Source of the DNA: an uncultured Clostridium sp.
GTDB taxonomy: Bacteria; Bacillota; Clostridia; Clostridiales; Clostridiaceae
Direction of reading: 5' to 3'
Length of the DNA: 47,257 nt
NCBI GenBank assembly: GCA_934746785.1
Contig: CAKVFO010000005.1
Span: forward strand, 1-47,257
Shown: piece after piece, positions 32,916 through 41,919 of the stretch
How positions within the stretch are numbered: the stretch's first letter is position 1
Layout: each line of letters opens with the position of its first letter
Position numbers and translations under genes: made by a program
Notes under the pieces: model-generated
What the model was told of the DNA's origin: nothing
What the model saw: only the letters and a program-made list of their open reading frames with translations
Database searches by the model: none

Positions 32916-33878
32916 ATGATAAGTTACGTTATTAAAAGAATACTTAAAGCAATACCGCTGATGATTGTACTATCGATAATTTTGTTCTTTATAATAGGTA
33001 TGATACCTGGGGATTTTGTCGATGCAAAAGGTAATCCAAACATGAGCGTTGAAAAGGTAGAAAATTTAAAAGAAATTTATGGTTTAGATAAACCATTACC
33101 AGCAAGATATATATCATGGATGAGTCATGCGGTAAAAGGAGATTTTGGTGATTCATTAAAGTTTACTCAACCAGTATCTACAGTTATAAATACATATGTA
33201 TGGAATTCATTTCTACTAGCAATGACATCATTTATAATTACATTACTAATTTCAATACCGGTAGGGATAACCTCGGCAGTAAAACAATATTCAGGTTTTG
33301 ATAAAGTATGGACTTTTATAGCGTTCTTTACTATGTCAGCTCCAAGTTTCTTCTTAGCAATGGTTCTTATGAAAGTTTTTTCAATTGATTTAAAAGTTCT
33401 TCCTATAGGTGGAATGACTACAGCAGGCACAGATAATATTGGTATGGCAAATAGTGTGGATATTATTAAACATATGGTTTTACCAGTAATAACATTAACA
33501 GTTCTTCAAGTTGGTAGTTTTATAAGATATGTCAGAACATCAATGCTTGAAGTTGTAAAACAAGATTATGTAAGAACTGCGAGAGCAAAAGGTTTAAAAG
33601 AAAAAGTTGTTATTTATAGACACGTATTAAGAAATGGTTTAATTCCTATAGTTACATATATAGGTTTAAGCATTCCAAGTCTTTTTGCAGGTGCTATTAT
33701 AACAGAAACAGTTTTCGTATGGCCAGGAATAGGTAAGATTGCTTATGATGCTATAAATAATAGAGATTATACTCTTCTTATGGGATTCAATATGTTCATG
33801 GGACTTTTAACAATACTAGGAAACTTAATTTCTGATATTCTATATGCAGTTGTAGATCCAAGAATTAAGTTAAAATAG
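32916..33878 (+). CDS. oppB: Oligopeptide ABC transporter permease
   Basis: This 320-aa inner-membrane permease has six TM helices. The N-terminal segment YVIKRILKAIPLMIVLSIILFF is followed by GxxxGDF-type loops. The cytoplasmic EAA loop sequence VRTARAKGLKEKVVIYRHVLRNGLIP contacts the ATPases. It ends DILYAVVDPRIKL, as OppB/DppB proteins do. GGAGAAG precedes the ATG. It forms a heterodimer with OppC, encoded 10 nt downstream. Confidence 0.94.
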   Translation: MISYVIKRILKAIPLMIVLSIILFFIIGMIPGDFVDAKGNPNMSVEKVENLKEIYGLDKPLPARYISWMSHAVKGDFGDSLKFTQPVSTVINTYVWNSFLLAMTSFIITLLISIPVGITSAVKQYSGFDKVWTFIAFFTMSAPSFFLAMVLMKVFSIDLKVLPIGGMTTAGTDNIGMANSVDIIKHMVLPVITLTVLQVGSFIRYVRTSMLEVVKQDYVRTARAKGLKEKVVIYRHVLRNGLIPIVTYIGLSIPSLFAGAIITETVFVWPGIGKIAYDAINNRDYTLLMGFNMFMGLLTILGNLISDILYAVVDPRIKLK

Positions 33879-33888
33879 GGGGATCATT

Positions 33889-34785
33889 ATGAAGAAAGAT
33901 GAAAGAAATAATGAAATAATATCACCTAGTAAGGCGGTATTTAACAGAATAAAGAAAAATAAACTGGCTGTGTTTGGTTTAGTTTTAATAGTTGCTATAG
34001 TTGCATTATGTTTTATTGGACCTCTTTTTATGAAATATGACTACAATACTCAAACTAATGATATACAAGTTGGTTTTATGGTAAATGGACATATTCTTGG
34101 TACAGATAAGTTAGGAAGAGATATTCTTACAAGATTAATGCATGGAGGAAGAATTTCTATATTAGTTGGTATAGTATCAGTAGCTGTTGAAATAATAATA
34201 GGAACATTAATAGGAGCTATAGCAGGATACTATGGCGGAAAAGTTGATACTGCTTTAATGGCATTAGCTGATGTTTGGATGTCATTACCTTTCTTACCTG
34301 TAATAATTATCTTAGGTAGTATACTTTCAGAACTACAAGTTCCAGCAAAAATAAGAGTTGTTTATTTAATATTTATAATGGGTGTTCTTAGCTGGGGTAG
34401 TATAGCAAGACTTGTAAGAGGTGAAATTTTAAGCCTTAGAGAGCAAGAATTTATGCAGGCAACAGAAGCTTTAGGGTTAAAAGATTCTAGAAAAATAGTA
34501 AGACATCTTATCCCTAATGTAATTCCAATATTAATAGTTAATGCTACACTTGGAATCGGATCATTCATAATAACTGAGTCAGCATTAAGTTATTTAGGTG
34601 TTGGTGTAACTGAACCTATTCCATCATGGGGTAATATGATAAATGCAGCAAACTCACAAGCAAATATTGAAAAGAGACCTTGGCTTTGGGTACCACCTGG
34701 AGTTTGTATATTATTAATTACACTTGGTGTAAATTTATTTGGAGATGCTCTTAGAGACGCATTAGATCCTAAGAAAAACAGATAG
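33889..34785 (+). CDS. oppC: Oligopeptide ABC transporter permease
   Basis: This 298-aa partner of OppB has an N-terminal cytoplasmic tail and TM1 (NKLAVFGLVLIVAIVALCFIGP). HILGTDKLGRDILTRLMHGGRIS follows, a hallmark of OppC/DppC. The EAA loop is EFMQATEALGLKDSRKIVRHLIPN, and the end is LFGDALRDALDPK. GGGGGAT precedes the ATG. The gap to oppD is 11 nt. Confidence 0.94.
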   Translation: MKKDERNNEIISPSKAVFNRIKKNKLAVFGLVLIVAIVALCFIGPLFMKYDYNTQTNDIQVGFMVNGHILGTDKLGRDILTRLMHGGRISILVGIVSVAVEIIIGTLIGAIAGYYGGKVDTALMALADVWMSLPFLPVIIILGSILSELQVPAKIRVVYLIFIMGVLSWGSIARLVRGEILSLREQEFMQATEALGLKDSRKIVRHLIPNVIPILIVNATLGIGSFIITESALSYLGVGVTEPIPSWGNMINAANSQANIEKRPWLWVPPGVCILLITLGVNLFGDALRDALDPKKNR

Positions 34786-34796
34786 GAGTAGTAGTT

Positions 34797-35789
34797 ATGA
34801 GCGAAAAATTATTAGAAGTAAAGAACTTAAAAACTTTTTTCAAGATAGAAGCAGGTGCTGTTAAAGCTGTTAATGATGTCTCTTTTAGTGTTAGAAGTGG
34901 AGAAACTGTATGTATTGTTGGTGAATCAGGATGTGGAAAGTCAATAACATCAATGAGTATTATGAGACTTTTAGCTGATAACGGATCAATTGAAGGCGGA
35001 GAAATATTATTTGAAGGAAAAAATCTTCTTGAGTTATCAGATGATGAGATGTGTGCAATAAGAGGAAAAGATATTGCGATGATATTCCAAGAACCAATGA
35101 GCTCTTTAAATCCTGTATTTACTGTTGGATATCAAATAATGGAGACATTAATATTACATGAAGGACTAGATAAGAAAGCTGCAAAGGCAAAAGCAATTGA
35201 CTTATTAAAAGAAGTTGGAATTCCTAGAGCTGATGAAATCGTAGATTGCTATCCACATGAATTATCAGGTGGTATGAGACAAAGAGTTATGATTGCAATG
35301 GGACTAGCTTGCAACCCTAAGCTTCTAATTGCAGATGAACCAACAACAGCATTAGATGTAACTATTCAAGCACAGATTCTTGACCTTATGAGAGGGATTA
35401 AAAAAACTCACAATACTGCTATTTTAATGATTACTCATGACCTTGGTGTTGTTGCTGAAATGGCTGATTATGTTGTTGTTATGTATGCAGGAAAAGTTGT
35501 TGAAGAAGGTCCTGTATTAGAGATATTTAAAAATCCTACACATCCATATACAATAGGATTATTAAAATCTAAGCCATCTATAAACGAAAGAAAAGCTGAA
35601 CTTTATTCAATACCAGGACAAGTTCCTAATCCAGTAGGAATTAAGGATTCATGTTACTTTAATGAGAGATGTGACCACTGTATGGATGTATGTACAAATA
35701 CAATTCCTAAGTTACATGATATAGGAAATGGTCACAAAGTAGCATGCTGGTTATGTGATGAAAAATTCAAGAAGGAGGTAAATAAGTAA
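34797..35789 (+). CDS. oppD: Oligopeptide ABC transporter ATPase
   Basis: This 330-aa ATPase has Walker A GESGCGKSIT, signature LSGGMRQRVMIAMGLA, Walker B LLIADEPTTALDVTIQAQ, and an oligo_HPY C-terminal domain with cysteines (CYFNERCDHCMDVC). Those cysteines, four or so here, resemble the Fe-S-binding cluster known in some Dpp/Opp ATPases. The stop overlaps the oppF start (TAATG). It pairs with OppF to drive import. Confidence 0.94.
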   Translation: MSEKLLEVKNLKTFFKIEAGAVKAVNDVSFSVRSGETVCIVGESGCGKSITSMSIMRLLADNGSIEGGEILFEGKNLLELSDDEMCAIRGKDIAMIFQEPMSSLNPVFTVGYQIMETLILHEGLDKKAAKAKAIDLLKEVGIPRADEIVDCYPHELSGGMRQRVMIAMGLACNPKLLIADEPTTALDVTIQAQILDLMRGIKKTHNTAILMITHDLGVVAEMADYVVVMYAGKVVEEGPVLEIFKNPTHPYTIGLLKSKPSINERKAELYSIPGQVPNPVGIKDSCYFNERCDHCMDVCTNTIPKLHDIGNGHKVACWLCDEKFKKEVNK

Positions 35790-36766
35790 TGCAAGATGAA
35801 GTATTATTAAAGGTTGAAAATCTTAAAGAATACTTCCCTATAAAGGGTGGTTTCTTTGGGAAAACTGTAGGACAAGTTAAAGCAGTAGATAATATATCTT
35901 TAGAAATAAAAAAAGGTGAAACTCTTGGAATTGTTGGGGAATCAGGATGTGGTAAATCAACAACAGGTAGAGCTATACTTCAATTACTTAAACCAACTTC
36001 AGGTAAGGTATATTTCAAAGGACAAGATATAACTGCTATGAGCAAAAAGGAATTAAGAAAATTAAGACCTAAAATGCAGCTTATATTCCAAGATCCTTAT
36101 GCATCACTAGATTCAAGAATGACTGTAGGAAATATAATAGGAGAAGCACTAATTGACCATAATATGGTTTCTAAAGCTGATCTTAGAGCAAGAGTTCTAG
36201 AAATAATGGAACAATGCGGGCTTCCTGATTATTATATAGATAGATTTCCACATGAATTCTCAGGTGGACAAAGACAAAGAATAGGTATAGCAAGAGCATT
36301 AGCATTAGAACCAGATTTTATAGTTGCTGATGAACCAGTATCAGCTCTTGATGTATCAATTCAAGCACAAATTATAAATCTTTTAGTTAAGTTACAAAAG
36401 GAAAAAGGATTTTCATATATGTTTATATCACATGACCTTTCAGTAGTTGAACATTTATGTGATAGAGTTGGTGTTATGTACCTTGGTAACATGATGGAAC
36501 TTGCAGATAAGGAAGAATTATTTACAAATCCATTACATCCATATACTCAGGCATTATTATCAGCAATCCCAATTCCTGACCCAACTGTTAAGAGAGAAAG
36601 AATTATATTAAAGGGTGATTTACCATCGCCAGCTAATCCACCACAAGGATGTAAGTTCCATACAAGATGTCCTCGTGCTACTGAAAAATGTAAAACAGAT
36701 GCTCCTGAATATAGAGAAGTTAAAAAAGGACATTTTGTTGCATGTCACTATGCAGGAGAGGAATAA
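35789..36766 (+). CDS. oppF: Oligopeptide ABC transporter ATPase
   Basis: This 325-aa second ATPase has Walker A GESGCGKSTT, signature FSGGQRQRIGIARALA, and Walker B FIVADEPVSALDVSIQAQ. The C-terminal oligo_HPY region is CKFHTRCPRATEKC, again cysteine-containing. AAGGAGGT lies within the end of oppD. NLKEYFPIKGGFFGKTVGQVKAVD near the start is typical of OppF/DppF. Confidence 0.94.
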   Translation: MQDEVLLKVENLKEYFPIKGGFFGKTVGQVKAVDNISLEIKKGETLGIVGESGCGKSTTGRAILQLLKPTSGKVYFKGQDITAMSKKELRKLRPKMQLIFQDPYASLDSRMTVGNIIGEALIDHNMVSKADLRARVLEIMEQCGLPDYYIDRFPHEFSGGQRQRIGIARALALEPDFIVADEPVSALDVSIQAQIINLLVKLQKEKGFSYMFISHDLSVVEHLCDRVGVMYLGNMMELADKEELFTNPLHPYTQALLSAIPIPDPTVKRERIILKGDLPSPANPPQGCKFHTRCPRATEKCKTDAPEYREVKKGHFVACHYAGEE

Positions 36767-36769
36767 ACT

Positions 36770-37003
36770 ATGGATATGCCAAGTATGACAGAAAGATTGT
36801 TTGGGGGATTTAAACGTAAGTCTGAAGAGGAAAAACTTCAAGAAAAGGAACTACTTAATAAATTAAAAGAAACTGAATTTGAAGGTAAAGATATAATTGC
36901 ACTTATAATAGCCTTAGCAGAACTTATAATTCCTATAGCAATAGCTTTTGTATTAATATATTTTCTAATAATATTATTCCTTACGAAGGTATGGATGAGA
37001 TAA
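36770..37003 (+). CDS. Small single-helix membrane protein downstream of oppF
   Basis: This is a 77-aa protein. A charged N-terminal half (residues 10-40, rich in Lys/Glu) is followed by one long hydrophobic segment (about 43-73), a possible helical hairpin. The ATG is 3 nt after the oppF stop, with AGGAGAGG inside oppF, so it is co-translated. No family is recognised. Its last residues (VWMR) overlap the M32 remnant in another frame. The original C-terminus may therefore have been altered by the deletion that wrecked that gene. Confidence 0.65.
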   Translation: MDMPSMTERLFGGFKRKSEEEKLQEKELLNKLKETEFEGKDIIALIIALAELIIPIAIAFVLIYFLIILFLTKVWMR

Positions 37004-37341
37004 GAATAGCAACAGGATTAGCAGAAGTTCCATCAATGTCACTTCATGAATCGCAATCAAGATTCTATGAAAATATTATTGGAAGAAGTAAAGAGTTCTT
37101 AAGCGTTATATTACCAACACTTAAAGAAAAGTTTCCGCAATTAGTGGATATAGATGTGGATAAATTATATAAGGCTGTGAATAAAGTTGAACCATCACTT
37201 ATAAGAACAGAGGCAGATGAATTAACATATTCACTTCATATTATTATAAGATATGAAATAGAAAAGCAGCTTATAAATGGTGAAATAAATGTTTTAGAAC
37301 TTCCTGAAGTATGGAATAAGAAGTATAAAGATATATACTAA
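36991..37341 (+). pseudogene. Remnant of an M32 (Taq-type) metallocarboxypeptidase
   Basis: The 116-residue frame matches the C-terminal part of M32 carboxypeptidases. It has HESQSRFYENIIGRSKEF (the E at residue 20 is the third zinc ligand), INKVEPSLIRTEADELTY-like sequence, LHIIIRYEIEKQLI and LPEVWNKKY. M32 enzymes are about 500 aa. Here about 380 N-terminal residues and the HExxH zinc motif are gone. DEIRIA, which normally precedes HExxH, is fused directly to TGLAEVPSM, which normally follows it, so an internal deletion of some 40 residues is also likely. It cannot be catalytic. An intact copy next to opp would have trimmed imported peptides. Confidence 0.8.
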
Positions 37342-37342
37342 G

Positions 37343-37371
37343 AAAAATGCGGCTTTTCAGCCGCATTTTTA
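37343..37371. terminator. Bidirectional terminator (opp operon / ABC exporter)
   Basis: AAAAATGCGGC, a 6-nt loop, GCCGCATTTTT. It serves the plus-strand opp operon and the minus-strand exporter. Confidence 0.92.
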
Positions 37372-37380
37372 TATATAAAT

Positions 37381-38598
37381 TTAATTATCTTTTTTTATCC
37401 ATTGTAAAGCTTTAGTTAATCTAATTGGATTTCCGTACATTAATGTAGCTCTTTTATATATTTTAGAAGCTAATAATCCAACTAAGATAGTTGAGGCAAC
37501 TAATATAGCTAATGATAATGAAATTTCAGGTAATGTTACAGTTCCCATAGCAGAACGAGTAAACATAGCTATTAAAGAACTAAAAGGTATATAAGATAAT
37601 ACTTTTATTACAGTTCCATCTGGGTTTGTAAGATTAAACATAACTAATAAGAATATTGCTACAAATATCATTGTTATAGGCATTACACTTTTACTTATAT
37701 CTTCAGTCTTAGATACTAATGCACCTAAGGTACCAAAAATGAAACTGTAGAATAAGAAACCTATTACTCCAAATAGAGCGAAACATATTAATACTTGGCT
37801 AGGAATATCAAATACCATATCAAGTTTGTTATCCCATGCAGAACTATTAACTTTATAGCTTATTAAACCAGAGGATAATATAAGTCCAACTTGAATAAGA
37901 CTTGCTATTGCACCAGCAATAACTTTACCAAAAATAAGACTGTTAGTATTTGTACTTGTAACAAGAACTTCTATTGCTCTATTGCTTTTTTCACTTGTAA
38001 TAGAAGTTGCAATTAATTGACCATAAGCTATAACCACAAAGTAAATTATGAATATTAAACCATAAGTATAAGCAAAGTTACTAACACTGTCCTTACCTAG
38101 GATTTCTACATTAGAATTTATAGGCATATTAAATAATGATTCCATTTCTTCAGCATTCAAACCTTTTGAAGTAAGATAGTCTTCTCTAAAAAGCTTTGAT
38201 ATAGCTTGTTCATATATTTTTTGATTTGTATCTTGAAAATCGCTATTACATACTAGATAAGTATAGTCAGTGAAAGAATTTATTATGAAACCAGATTTAA
38301 CATCACCGTTATTTACTTTATCTTTAGCATCAGATTCACTAGAAACAGTTACTATTTCTACATCACCAAAGTAAGGTGCAAGTTTATCTATACTATCTAA
38401 GGTATTATTCTTATCATAAATAACTATAGAGCTTTTAGTATCGTTGTTTTCACCAAATAAGTTGTTGTTATCAAAAAATCCAGGAATAGAAAGCCCAATA
38501 ACAAGGACAGCGGAAATTAGAACTGTTGATAGTAAATATGCTTTATTTTTAAAGTAATTATTAAGTTCAAAAGTTAGAACGTTAAAAAATTGCTTCAT
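37381..38598 (-). CDS. ABC-2 permease, NatB/YhaP-like
   Basis: This 405-aa membrane subunit has one N-terminal TM (about 20-40), an extracytoplasmic domain of about 130 residues, then five to six TM helices between about 180 and 390. SEKSNRAIEVLVTSTNTNSLIFGKVIA, a conserved loop of NatB/YhaP ABC-2 permeases (EKE.R..EIL..SP...LL.GK), is at about 200-225. It starts at TAATG overlap with the ATPase. By family it could extrude Na+ or a toxic compound; substrate unproven. Confidence 0.87.
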   Translation of the reverse strand: MKQFFNVLTFELNNYFKNKAYLLSTVLISAVLVIGLSIPGFFDNNNLFGENNDTKSSIVIYDKNNTLDSIDKLAPYFGDVEIVTVSSESDAKDKVNNGDVKSGFIINSFTDYTYLVCNSDFQDTNQKIYEQAISKLFREDYLTSKGLNAEEMESLFNMPINSNVEILGKDSVSNFAYTYGLIFIIYFVVIAYGQLIATSITSEKSNRAIEVLVTSTNTNSLIFGKVIAGAIASLIQVGLILSSGLISYKVNSSAWDNKLDMVFDIPSQVLICFALFGVIGFLFYSFIFGTLGALVSKTEDISKSVMPITMIFVAIFLLVMFNLTNPDGTVIKVLSYIPFSSLIAMFTRSAMGTVTLPEISLSLAILVASTILVGLLASKIYKRATLMYGNPIRLTKALQWIKKDN

Positions 38599-39512
38599 TA
38601 TTTGTCACCTGCCTTTAATACAAAAATATCATTTAATGATGGCTCATAAACGCCAAATTTATCTATATCTATATCAGTTAAAAGTATTTCTTTTAACAAA
38701 TCATTTTTTGTTACATTTTTACATAGCTCTAAAATGACAAATTCCTTTTTTACATCATAAATGCTTGATAGATTATAAAACTTACTTTTTAATATATCTG
38801 AAAGTTCTTGACTATTGTAGTTAGAAGCACTTATAATAAGTCTGTTTTGTCCAAAGTTTCTTTTTAAGTCTTTAAGATTTCCTTCAAGAACGACATTACC
38901 TTCATTAATTATTACTATGTCTTCACAAAATTCTTCAACATAACTCATTTGATGACTAGAGAATATAACAATCTTATTATCATTAATAAGTTCATTAATT
39001 ACATCTTTTAATATTTGTGAATTTACAGGATCAAGTCCGCTAAAAGGTTCATCTAATATTATTATCTCTGGTGAGCATACTAGGGTTTGAGCAAGCTGTA
39101 CCTTTTGTTGATTTCCTTTAGATAAGGTTTCTAAAAGTTTGTTTTCATATTCTGATATTCCAAGCTTATAAAGCCACTTCTTTGCATTTACTTCTGCATC
39201 CTTGCGATTAAGTCCACGTAAAGTTCCTAAGTAAATTATCTGATCTATTACTTTCTTCTTAGGGTATAAACCTCTTTCTTCTGGAAGATATCCTATGCTA
39301 GATTTTGAAGGAATAAACTTTTTGCCATCTAATAAAATTTCACCTTCGTTAGCTTTAAATACATCCATTAGTATACGTATAGTAGTAGTTTTCCCAGCAC
39401 CATTTCTACCTAATAAGCCAAGGGCTTTACCTCTATTTGTAGAAAAAGAAATTCCATGTAATACTTCTTTTTCATTAAATGATTTGTGTAAATTTTTAAT
39501 AACAAAATCCAT
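38598..39512 (-). CDS. ABC exporter ATPase, NatA/YhaQ-like
   Basis: This 304-aa ATPase has Walker A GRNGAGKTTT (about 35-44), signature LSKGNQQKVQLAQTL (the variant LSKGxxQK of the YhaQ/NatA group), Walker B IIILDEPFSGLDPVN, and H-loop FSSHQM. A C-terminal DUF4162-like domain of about 90 residues ends EPSLNDIFVLKAG. AAAGGAG precedes the ATG. It is first gene of the minus-strand pair. Confidence 0.9.
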   Translation of the reverse strand: MDFVIKNLHKSFNEKEVLHGISFSTNRGKALGLLGRNGAGKTTTIRILMDVFKANEGEILLDGKKFIPSKSSIGYLPEERGLYPKKKVIDQIIYLGTLRGLNRKDAEVNAKKWLYKLGISEYENKLLETLSKGNQQKVQLAQTLVCSPEIIILDEPFSGLDPVNSQILKDVINELINDNKIVIFSSHQMSYVEEFCEDIVIINEGNVVLEGNLKDLKRNFGQNRLIISASNYNSQELSDILKSKFYNLSSIYDVKKEFVILELCKNVTKNDLLKEILLTDIDIDKFGVYEPSLNDIFVLKAGDK

Positions 39513-39699
39513 ACAAACAACTCCTTTTAATGTTTTACCTTATTGCTTTATATGGTTAATAATACCATATAACAAAATAGGTTTCAATATTTTTTTAAAA
39601 TAAATTATGGTAAATTGGGAAAAATATTAATATACAAAATATATGTATATTATGTGAATAAATATAAAAATAGATATGTAAATATATCATAACAAAGTA

Positions 39700-39728
39700 T
39701 TGAATTAATTTGGGAAAAGTAGTAAAAT
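39700..39728 (+). promoter_or_regulatory. Promoter of the serine operon
   Basis: TTGAAT (39700-39705), 17 bp, TAAAAT (39723-39728), about 65 nt before the aminotransferase start. The leader is too short for a T-box, and I see no riboswitch in it. The rest of the 39513-39793 gap is plain AT-rich DNA. Confidence 0.65.
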
Positions 39729-39793
39729 TAACAAATAGAAAGAATTTCAAGAATTCGCTTAACAATATAATAAAAATTGGGGGGATATGCTAT

Positions 39794-40867
39794 ATGCATA
39801 AGAAATTATTTATTCCAGGGCCAGTTGAAGTTATTCCTGAAGTACTAGAAAAAATGGCAACGCCGATGATAGGCCATAGAAGTAAGGATGCTTCAGCTTT
39901 ACAAAGAAGAATTAGTGATAACTTAAGAAAGTTATTTTACACTAAGAGTGAGATTTTAATATCTACATCATCTGGTAGTGGTCTTATGGAAGGTGCTATT
40001 AGAAGTTGTACATTAAAGAAAGCAGCAGTATTTTCAGTTGGGGCATTCGGTAAGAGATGGTATGAAATGGCTGTTGAAAATAATGTACCAGCAGATTTAT
40101 TTGAAGTAGAAATGGGTAAGGCAGTAGATCCAGCAGAAGTTGATAAGGCTTTGGCAACTGGAAAATATGATTTAGTAGCTGTAACTCATAATGAAACATC
40201 TACAGGTGTTATGAATCCAATAGAAGAAATTGGTGAAGTAGTTAAGAAGTATCCTAACGTTGTCTTCATAGTTGATATGGTAAGTTCAGCAGCAGGAAGT
40301 AAAGTAGAAGTAGATAAGTGCGGAATCGATATTTGTATAACATCAGCACAAAAATGTCTTGGATTGCCTCCAGGATTAGCAGTATGTACTTTCTCGGATA
40401 AAGCAAGAGATAGAGCAAAACAAGTTCCTCATAGAGGTTACTACTTAGATTTATTAAAACTTTATGATTACATTCAAAAGAAGGATTATCAATATCCATC
40501 AACACCTTCTTTATCACATATGTTTGCTCTAGATTATCAATTAGACCAAATACTAAATGTTGAAGGTCTTGAAAATAGATTTGCAAGACATAAAGAAATG
40601 GCGCAAGTAGTAAGAGATTGGGCAAAGAAAAATTTTGCTTTATATTCAGATGAAAATCATTTATCTAATACAGTAACTAACATAGCTAACACAAGAAATA
40701 TTGATGTAGCTGCTTTAAATAAAGCGTTAGGTGAAAGAGGATTTCAAATATCTAACGGATACGGTTCATTAAAGAACAAGACTTTCAGAATTGCTCATAT
40801 GGCAGATTGTCAAATGGAAGATATAAAAGAATTATTAAAGAATATAGATGAAATATTAGGACTTTAG
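39794..40867 (+). CDS. Class V PLP aminotransferase (serine-pyruvate/phosphoserine aminotransferase type)
   Basis: This 357-aa enzyme belongs to the alanine-glyoxylate/serine-pyruvate group. It has PGPVEVIPEVLEKMATPMIGHRS at the N-terminus, IVDMVSSAAG with the PLP Asp, and the PLP lysine K187 in SAQKCLGLPPG. The pairing with serA 90 nt downstream suggests it transaminates phosphohydroxypyruvate to phosphoserine, replacing SerC. Serine/glyoxylate chemistry is the alternative. I take the ATG at 39794, 9 nt after GGGGGGA. The frame stays open upstream, but no other start has a site and it runs into the promoter. Confidence 0.85.
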   Translation: MHKKLFIPGPVEVIPEVLEKMATPMIGHRSKDASALQRRISDNLRKLFYTKSEILISTSSGSGLMEGAIRSCTLKKAAVFSVGAFGKRWYEMAVENNVPADLFEVEMGKAVDPAEVDKALATGKYDLVAVTHNETSTGVMNPIEEIGEVVKKYPNVVFIVDMVSSAAGSKVEVDKCGIDICITSAQKCLGLPPGLAVCTFSDKARDRAKQVPHRGYYLDLLKLYDYIQKKDYQYPSTPSLSHMFALDYQLDQILNVEGLENRFARHKEMAQVVRDWAKKNFALYSDENHLSNTVTNIANTRNIDVAALNKALGERGFQISNGYGSLKNKTFRIAHMADCQMEDIKELLKNIDEILGL

Positions 40868-40875
40868 TTTTAAGA

Positions 40876-40912
40876 GAGAGTTTAGAGATTATATAAAAGT
40901 CTTTAAACTCTC
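40876..40912 (+). other. Intercistronic hairpin before serA
   Basis: A 13-bp stem (40876-40888 with 40900-40912, one G-U) with an 11-nt loop and no U-tract. It may be an mRNA processing or stabilising structure between the aminotransferase and serA. Confidence 0.55.
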
Positions 40913-40956
40913 ATAAATTATATAGGCATAAAAATATATAAGGGGGATAAAATAAA

Positions 40957-41865
40957 ATGATTAGAGTGTTAACAAACGATGGCTTAGAAGATGGAGCAAT
41001 AGCTGAATTACAAGCTGCTGGAGTAGAAGTCGTAAATAATCATATAGAACAAGATAAAGTTGGGGAAGCATTAAAAGAATTTGATGCTGTTGTTATAAGA
41101 TCAGCAACTAAGTTGACTAAGGAAGTTATAGATGCAGAAGCAGGCGGAAAATTAAAATTAATAGTAAGAGCTGGTGTTGGAGTAGATAACATTGACTTAC
41201 AAGCTGCTAAAGATAATGGTATTGAAGTTAAAAATACACCAAATGCAAGCTCAAATTCAGTTGCAGAACTTGCAATAGCTCATATGTTTGCAGTAGCAAG
41301 ATTTGTTAATATATCAAATGTTACTATGAGAAATGGTGAATGGAATAAAAAGAAATATAAAGGTATTGAAATAAACGGAAAGACTTTAGGAATTATAGGT
41401 ATGGGAAGAATAGGTCGTTCATTAGCTCAAAAAGCAACAGCTCTTGGAATGAAAGTAGTTTATACTGACTTATTTGGTAAACAAGAAGGACTATCTTACG
41501 ATTTCTTAGAAATGGAAGAATTATTAAAGGTTTCTGATTTTATATCATTACATGTTCCATATGATAAGACTAAAGGAGCATTAATAGGTAAAAAAGAATT
41601 TGAATTAATGAAAGATGGAGTTGTTTTAATAAACTGTGCTAGAGGTAAAGTAGTAGAAGAAGCAGCTTTATTAGAAGCATTAAATAACGGAAAAGTTGCA
41701 GGTGCAGGTGTAGATGTATTTGAAGAAGAACCAACTAAGAATGAAGCATTAGTTAATCATCCAAAAGTAAGTGTTACTCCTCATATTGGTGCGTCTACTA
41801 AAGAAGCTCAAATTAGAATTGGGGAAGAAGTAGTTTCAACAATTAAGACTTTTTTTAACGTATAG
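40957..41865 (+). CDS. serA: D-3-phosphoglycerate dehydrogenase, short form
   Basis: SerA oxidises 3-phosphoglycerate to 3-phosphohydroxypyruvate with NAD+, the first step of serine synthesis. The 302-aa protein has substrate-domain halves around a Rossmann domain with GIIGMGRIGRSLA (about 146-158) and a following Asp in VVYTD. The catalytic Arg is in NCARGKVVEE, the Glu in FEEEP, and the His in TPHIGAST. There is no C-terminal ACT or ASB domain, so serine feedback through ACT is absent. AAGGGGGAT precedes the ATG. DUF1015 follows 54 nt later. Confidence 0.92.
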   Translation: MIRVLTNDGLEDGAIAELQAAGVEVVNNHIEQDKVGEALKEFDAVVIRSATKLTKEVIDAEAGGKLKLIVRAGVGVDNIDLQAAKDNGIEVKNTPNASSNSVAELAIAHMFAVARFVNISNVTMRNGEWNKKKYKGIEINGKTLGIIGMGRIGRSLAQKATALGMKVVYTDLFGKQEGLSYDFLEMEELLKVSDFISLHVPYDKTKGALIGKKEFELMKDGVVLINCARGKVVEEAALLEALNNGKVAGAGVDVFEEEPTKNEALVNHPKVSVTPHIGASTKEAQIRIGEEVVSTIKTFFNV

Positions 41866-41875
41866 GAAATTTAAA
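41857..41875 (+). repeat. Second copy of the ACGTATAGGAAATTTAAAA motif
   Basis: Identical over 19 nt to the motif after the bofA terminator (within 28150-28174). Here the motif begins within the last sense codon of serA, runs over its TAG stop and extends into the gap before the DUF1015 gene. Confidence 0.45.
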
Positions 41876-41919
41876 AATTTTATTCTTTAATTAATAAGTG
41901 TGTTTTAGGAGGAATTTAA

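Noticed and set aside
39513..39793. Possible T-box or riboswitch before the serine operon
   Set aside because: The promoter lies about 65 nt before the start codon, the leader has no specifier stem, no T-box GGTGG sequence and no terminator.
40266..40625. Minus-strand frame inside the aminotransferase gene
   Set aside because: It overlaps the active-site lysine region of a well supported enzyme and has a leucine/tyrosine-rich translation typical of antisense reads.
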